Assembly (NCBI GenBank): GCA_002392915.1
Contig: DGHQ01000026.1
Location: 1-8,778 of the forward strand
Direction: 5' to 3'
Source: Bacteroidales bacterium UBA3844
Lineage (GTDB): Bacteria; Bacteroidota; Bacteroidia; Bacteroidales; Paludibacteraceae
Length of the DNA stretch: 8,778 bases
Under the pieces are notes generated by a model. The model ran no database searches. It saw only the letters and a program-made list of their open reading frames with translations, and had not been told where the DNA came from. Position numbers and translations under genes: made by a program. Below, in pieces: positions 5,894-8,778 of this stretch. Within the stretch, counting starts at the first letter, position 1, and each line of letters starts with the position of its first letter.

Positions 5894-6457
5894 ATGAAAA
5901 GTTTCAAATCTAGCTCGTGGCTTCTGCCACAACCTGTGCTCATCATCGGCACATACGACAAGAATGGCAAACCCAACGCAATGAACGCCGCTTGGGGCGG
6001 ACAGTGGGACGCACACGAAATCATGATCTCGCTTGGCTCGCACCAGACAACAGACAATCTGGCAGCAAACTCTGACTTCACCGTCACATTCGCAACTGCA
6101 AAGACTTTGGTGGCAGCCGACTACGTGGGCATCGCCAGCGGAAGAAAAACTCCAGACAAGATGGAGAAAACTGGCTGGACTATCTCAAAAGCTCCTAACG
6201 TGAACGCCCCTGTGTTCGGCGAGTTTCCAATGACTCTCGAATGCCGTGTGAAAGAGAAAATCGGAGAAAGCCCTGAGGGTTACAACCTTGTGGCTGAAAT
6301 CGTCAATATCCTGTGCGACGAAAAATACCTTGCTGCCGACGGTAACCCAGACGTTGAAAAAATGGACCTCATCACATATGATCCTGTCCACCACACTTAC
6401 ATCCAGCTGGGAAATACTGTAGGCAACGCCTTCGCTGATGGCAAACAATTGAAATAA
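5894..6457 (+). CDS. Flavin-reductase-like FMN-binding protein (flavoredoxin type)
   Basis: This 187-residue cytosolic protein belongs to the flavin-reductase-like split-barrel family that binds FMN and passes electrons between NAD(P)H or redox proteins and acceptors. The N-terminal PQPVLIIGTYDKNGKPNAMNAAW block (from residue 12) is the family signature, followed by the strand MISLGSHQTTDNLAANSDFTV (44-64) that contacts flavin. The central PVFGEFPMTLECRV segment (106-119) and the C-terminal YIQLGNTVGNAF segment (169-180) fit flavoredoxin-type members. The length is standard and there is no signal peptide. The ATG lies just after the -7-like element. Only 4 nt separate its stop from the next gene, so the pair is probably one operon. 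The natural partner and substrate are unknown; a role as electron supplier to an oxidoreductase is typical of the family. Confidence 0.9.
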   Translation: MKSFKSSSWLLPQPVLIIGTYDKNGKPNAMNAAWGGQWDAHEIMISLGSHQTTDNLAANSDFTVTFATAKTLVAADYVGIASGRKTPDKMEKTGWTISKAPNVNAPVFGEFPMTLECRVKEKIGESPEGYNLVAEIVNILCDEKYLAADGNPDVEKMDLITYDPVHHTYIQLGNTVGNAFADGKQLK

Positions 6458-6461
6458 CACA

Positions 6462-7106
6462 ATGAAAATTATATTGACTGGAGCGACGGGATATGTGGGC
6501 GAAGGCACACTGCTTGAGCTTTTGAAAATAGACTCAGTGGATAAAGTTTTGTCAGTCAGCCGTAAGCCGACGGGGATTGCGCATCCGAAACTTGAGGAGT
6601 ATATAGTCCCCGACTTTATGCAACTGGCAGCCGACGACGAACATTTCAAAGGCTACGACGCTGTGTTTTTCATAGCCGGCATAACTTCAGTGGGCACTCC
6701 ACAAGATGTGTATGTGCGCATATCTCAAGAAATTCCTCTGCACTTCGCCGACATCATGCCCGACAAGGAAAAGATGACATTCATCTACTTGAGTGGAGCC
6801 GGCACAACCGACAAAGGAAGACAATTTTGGCAACAAGTGAAAAGCAAAACAGAGCACGACATTCAGGAGAAAGGATTCCGTCGCGCTTTCGCCCTTCGTC
6901 CGGCAATTATGAAATGGGCAAAAGGTCAGAAACATATTCAGACGATGCAATATCTGTTTCTCCCATTCTATCCTCTGCTACGACTTTTCGGCCAAGCCAA
7001 CAGCATGAAGGAGATCGCGCTTTCTCAATTGACACTGACTCGTGACGGATACGAACAGTTTGCCATCAACCCTAAAGATATTGTCAAATTGGCTGAAAGA
7101 TTCTAA
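6462..7106 (+). CDS. Atypical SDR, NAD(P)-binding Rossmann protein
   Basis: This 214-residue protein begins directly with the Rossmann dinucleotide motif TGATGYVG (6-13), so the ATG at 6462 is secure. It belongs to the short NAD(P)H-binding atypical SDRs related to epimerases. Other visible features are VSRKP (32-36) at the adenosine-ribose position, the strand DAVFFIAG (66-73), YLSGAGTTDKG (109-119), and the WQQVKSKTE helix (123-131), which replaces the classical YxxxK with Lys127 and Lys129. LRPAIM (145-150) resembles the LRPG segment of epimerases. The protein is at the short end for extended SDRs and lacks the larger substrate domain. It may be a reductase, isomerase or redox-sensing protein; the substrate is unknown. 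It is co-transcribed with the flavin-reductase-like gene and followed by a strong hairpin. Confidence 0.87.
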   Translation: MKIILTGATGYVGEGTLLELLKIDSVDKVLSVSRKPTGIAHPKLEEYIVPDFMQLAADDEHFKGYDAVFFIAGITSVGTPQDVYVRISQEIPLHFADIMPDKEKMTFIYLSGAGTTDKGRQFWQQVKSKTEHDIQEKGFRRAFALRPAIMKWAKGQKHIQTMQYLFLPFYPLLRLFGQANSMKEIALSQLTLTRDGYEQFAINPKDIVKLAERF

Positions 7107-7139
7107 AATTCAGACGCAAAAAACACGTATGAAGCTATA

Positions 7140-7186
7140 AAAATGTCCTGAAAAATTGTGGATTCACAAACTTTTCAGGACATTTT
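7140..7186. terminator. Long perfect hairpin, probable bidirectional terminator
   Basis: AAAATGTCCTGAAAA at 7140-7154 pairs perfectly over 15 bp with 7172-7186. Inside it TTGTG (7156-7160) pairs with CACAA (7165-7169) around a GATT loop. The A-rich left flank and T-rich right flank suit termination in both directions, and the element lies between convergent coding sequences. The stem is longer and less GC-rich than usual for a terminator, and its T-tract is only four bases. A second smaller dyad, CGTCT (7191-7195) and AGACG (7203-7207), stands next to it. Confidence 0.7.
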
Positions 7187-7215
7187 CCGTCGTCTCATTA
7201 ACAGACGCTCCTATC

Positions 7216-7329
7216 TCATTTCAGATTTGTCTTAAAAAAATCCTCTATTTTATCATACGGGACAACACCAGCCTCATCATCATAAAGGTCGACGTGGGAG
7301 GCTCCAGGAATAATCATAATGACCGCAAG
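7216..7329 (-). pseudogene. 3' remnant of an alpha/beta-hydrolase gene
   Basis: Read on the minus strand, 37 codons run from just after a stop (7330-7332) to a TGA at 7216-7218. They include IIPGASHVDLYD, then VPYDKIEDFFKTNLK and the stop. This is the typical C-terminus of a dienelactone-hydrolase/YcjY-like alpha/beta hydrolase, where the His in GASH is the catalytic histidine and the FF helix closes the fold. The nucleophile serine, acid residue and the other 250 or so residues expected are absent. The reading frame ends upstream at the stop codon, so this is a decayed fragment and not a gene. In the adjoining sequence, positions 7368-7406 on the same strand and in another frame read ATSPKMVILP, which faintly resembles the stretch normally preceding PGASH; it may be a second scrap of the same gene. 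Confidence 0.7.
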
Positions 7330-7427
7330 TTACACATTGTTAATCATTCATAACGTATCTGTTTTTACGGTAAAATAACCATTTTTGGGGATGTTGCATC
7401 AATGCTCAAAATCGCCACTATTTTTCT
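7330..7427. other. Rest of the gene-free stretch 7107-7427
   Basis: Together with the hairpin and hydrolase remnant, this completes a 321-base stretch without an intact gene. It contains a short palindrome, TTTTAC (7363-7368) and GTAAAA (7370-7375), and the faint hydrolase-like scrap noted above. No promoter element, RNA gene or terminator for the GNAT gene could be recognised here with confidence. Confidence 0.4.
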
Positions 7428-7898
7428 TCACATCCTCACAACCATCAACACCTCTTCGCCTCTCTCCTCCACCGTCTCAAATCCTGCTTTCTGATACATG
7501 CGGAGTGCATAATTTTCTTTTTGCACCGACAGTGAGACTTGGGGATATCCTTTCCGACGAAGCATATCCAACATCTGGTTAAGCAGTTGTGTGCCAATCC
7601 CTTGTCCTCGATACTCTGGATAAAGGGAGATTGCCAATGATGGTGTCTGATCGTCGACATGCCCATAATCGTTCATGATTCTCACCCACACCGCTCCGGC
7701 AATCTTCCCGTCTACTTCCGCCACCAAACAATGATCATGGGGTTCTTCGCCAAATCCTCGCACATACACCTGCAGATCTTCTTGCTCGATGATGGAACGT
7801 GGAGGCGGCGCCACTCCCTTCGGAATGAAAATGGCTTCATACAAGAAGTCGTCCAACACAGGTATCTCTTCTGAACGGATTTCTCGAATAACTGTCAT
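7428..7898 (-). CDS. GNAT-family N-acetyltransferase
   Basis: This 156-residue cytosolic protein is a single-domain GCN5-related N-acetyltransferase that moves an acetyl group from acetyl-CoA to an amine. The acetyl-CoA pyrophosphate loop (motif A) is intact: LYPEYRGQGIGTQLL with Arg97-Gly98-Gln99-Gly100-Ile101-Gly102. Motif B is recognisable as SLSVQKENYALRMYQKAGFE (122-141), with the YQKAGF ending typical of the family. The N-terminal VIREIRSEEIPVLDDFLYEA block is the usual first strand and helix. The substrate, whether protein, antibiotic or small amine, cannot be inferred. The start codon lies 5 nt after the stop of the upstream CDF transporter gene on the same strand, so the two are almost certainly co-transcribed. 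Downstream lies a degraded hydrolase remnant and no obvious dedicated terminator. Confidence 0.92.
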   Translation of the reverse strand: MTVIREIRSEEIPVLDDFLYEAIFIPKGVAPPPRSIIEQEDLQVYVRGFGEEPHDHCLVAEVDGKIAGAVWVRIMNDYGHVDDQTPSLAISLYPEYRGQGIGTQLLNQMLDMLRRKGYPQVSLSVQKENYALRMYQKAGFETVEERGEEVLMVVRM

Positions 7899-7903
7899 TG
7901 TCT

Positions 7904-8778
7904 CTATTCACTATAATTATGATCCACCACAACAAACACGTTCACTCCTGGCACCAATGGCTGTATCTCTTCGACAAGTTGTAGGCTTATTCCAGCGTCA
8001 TCCTTAACTGATTCGTCTGGGATGATATCAACGGAGAACATGTTGTCTGCCTCTGAGTAATAAAGTCCGTGCACCTGGATTATCTCTTTATGCGACGCGA
8101 TGATATGCAACACCTCTTTCTGCAGCTCGGCCTGCTTATTATCTCCCGTGGCGACGGCATACACTCCGACAGTCATGATGATTCCGTGTCGTTCAAACAT
8201 CTGCATGGATATCTTTCGCGTCAACCCATGGATATCATGCGCCGACATCGTGTCGTAGACATTGATGTGCAATGATCCGATCTTCACATCAGGTCCGTAA
8301 TTATGGAGAATGAGGTCGAACACGCCATGCACTCCGTCGAACTCGGAAACCTCTTCTTTTATCTGACTGGCGAACTCAGCCGAAATGCTAGTGCCCAACA
8401 ACTCATTGATTGGCGAGGCCAACATCTCGATTCCTGCTTTGATGATCACCACGGAAATCAACGCTCCTAAAATTCCGTCGAGCGACACATTCCACATCAA
8501 CATCACTCCCGCTGAAATAAGTGTCGCCAAAGTGATGACGGCGTCAAACAGTGCGTCAGAACCTGATGCTATCAGGGCATCACTGTTCAATTGCTCTCCT
8601 TTCCTTTTGACATAGTATCCAAGCACAAGCTTCACCACAATCGCCACAACGATGACTATCAATGTCACTTTCGTATAGCTCGGTTCTGTGGGGTCGAATA
8701 TTTTCTTGACTGATTCTATCAATGATGTGATGCCGGCAGAAAGCACGATGACAGCAATGATGATGGCGCTGAAATACT
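7904..8778 (-). CDS. Cation diffusion facilitator transporter, 5' end outside window
   Basis: The minus-strand frame is open to the right edge, so the true start and the first two membrane helices lie beyond 8778; a GTG at 8744-8746 is internal. The visible part begins YFSAIIIAVIVLSAG (third helix). Three more hydrophobic segments follow, including LIASGSDALFDA in the fifth helix. Aligned to typical zinc transporters (LIADAWHHRSDA), the metal pair is Asp (8555-8557) and Asp (8543-8545), DxxxD instead of HxxxD. DxxxD at this site is associated with manganese-type CDFs, so Mn(II) or Fe(II) efflux is likelier than zinc; the partner residues in helix 2 are not visible. The cytoplasmic tail is long: a first ferredoxin-like ZT_dimer domain (GVHGVFDLILHNYGP to TVGVYAV) followed by about 75 residues that look like a second one. 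The gene is followed after 5 nt by the GNAT gene. Confidence 0.9.
   Translation of the reverse strand, partial: YFSAIIIAVIVLSAGITSLIESVKKIFDPTEPSYTKVTLIVIVVAIVVKLVLGYYVKRKGEQLNSDALIASGSDALFDAVITLATLISAGVMLMWNVSLDGILGALISVVIIKAGIEMLASPINELLGTSISAEFASQIKEEVSEFDGVHGVFDLILHNYGPDVKIGSLHINVYDTMSAHDIHGLTRKISMQMFERHGIIMTVGVYAVATGDNKQAELQKEVLHIIASHKEIIQVHGLYYSEADNMFSVDIIPDESVKDDAGISLQLVEEIQPLVPGVNVFVVVDHNYSE

Noticed and set aside
7140..7186. Miniature inverted-repeat transposable element
   Set aside because: The total length of 47 bp is too small and no target-site duplication flanks the arms; a terminator is the simpler reading.
7156..7353. Plus-strand open frame of 65 codons across the hairpin and hydrolase remnant
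   Set aside because: It begins inside the hairpin, runs antisense to the hydrolase tail and has no promoter.
8744..8746. GTG as the start of the CDF transporter
   Set aside because: The frame stays open upstream to the window edge and those codons (YFSAIIIAVI) continue the third membrane helix, so the real start is outside the window.

Overview
The window looks like a chromosomal segment of a Bacteroidota bacterium, most likely Bacteroidales (a Prevotella- or Bacteroides-like genome). The main reason is the promoters. Four genes are preceded by a good match to the Bacteroidota -7 element TAnnTTTG, and a fifth by a one-mismatch copy, each about 20-55 bases before the start codon. Shine-Dalgarno sequences are generally absent, as is usual in this phylum. 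No rRNA, tRNA, CRISPR array or complete mobile element is visible.

Layout. Positions 1-60 hold the intrinsic terminator of a gene off the left edge. A plus-strand series of seven genes follows: an aldo/keto reductase (165-1013), a predicted lipoprotein with two carboxymuconolactone-decarboxylase-like domains and a cupin (1162-2292), a DXS-like thiamine-diphosphate enzyme (2430-4184), a BASS-family sodium symporter (4285-5217) with a small HXXEE-domain membrane protein right behind it (5229-5744), and a two-gene operon of a flavin-reductase-like FMN protein (5894-6457) and an atypical SDR (6462-7106). A strong hairpin (7140-7186) closes this run. A short minus-strand remnant of an alpha/beta-hydrolase gene (7216-7329) follows. 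The right end is a minus-strand operon of a cation diffusion facilitator (7904 to beyond 8778, 5' end outside the window) and a GNAT acetyltransferase (7428-7898).

How the genes may work together. The plus-strand genes are mostly redox or carbonyl-handling enzymes and transporters. The lipoprotein and the DXS-like gene share a nearly identical upstream element: CCGAA repeated exactly 21 bp apart, two helical turns, at the same distance from the -7 box. This is the geometry expected of an AraC/XylS-type activator site. The aldo/keto reductase promoter carries a different repeat with the same 21 bp period. The inference is that at least two, and perhaps three, of these units form a regulon. No regulator gene lies in the window, and the inducing signal is unknown.

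The most unusual protein is the DXS-like enzyme. It keeps the thiamine-diphosphate machinery but lacks several residues that bind glyceraldehyde 3-phosphate in true DXS. It sits next to a BASS transporter, and some members of that family carry 2-oxoacids such as pyruvate. A different acceptor substrate is therefore plausible but unproven.
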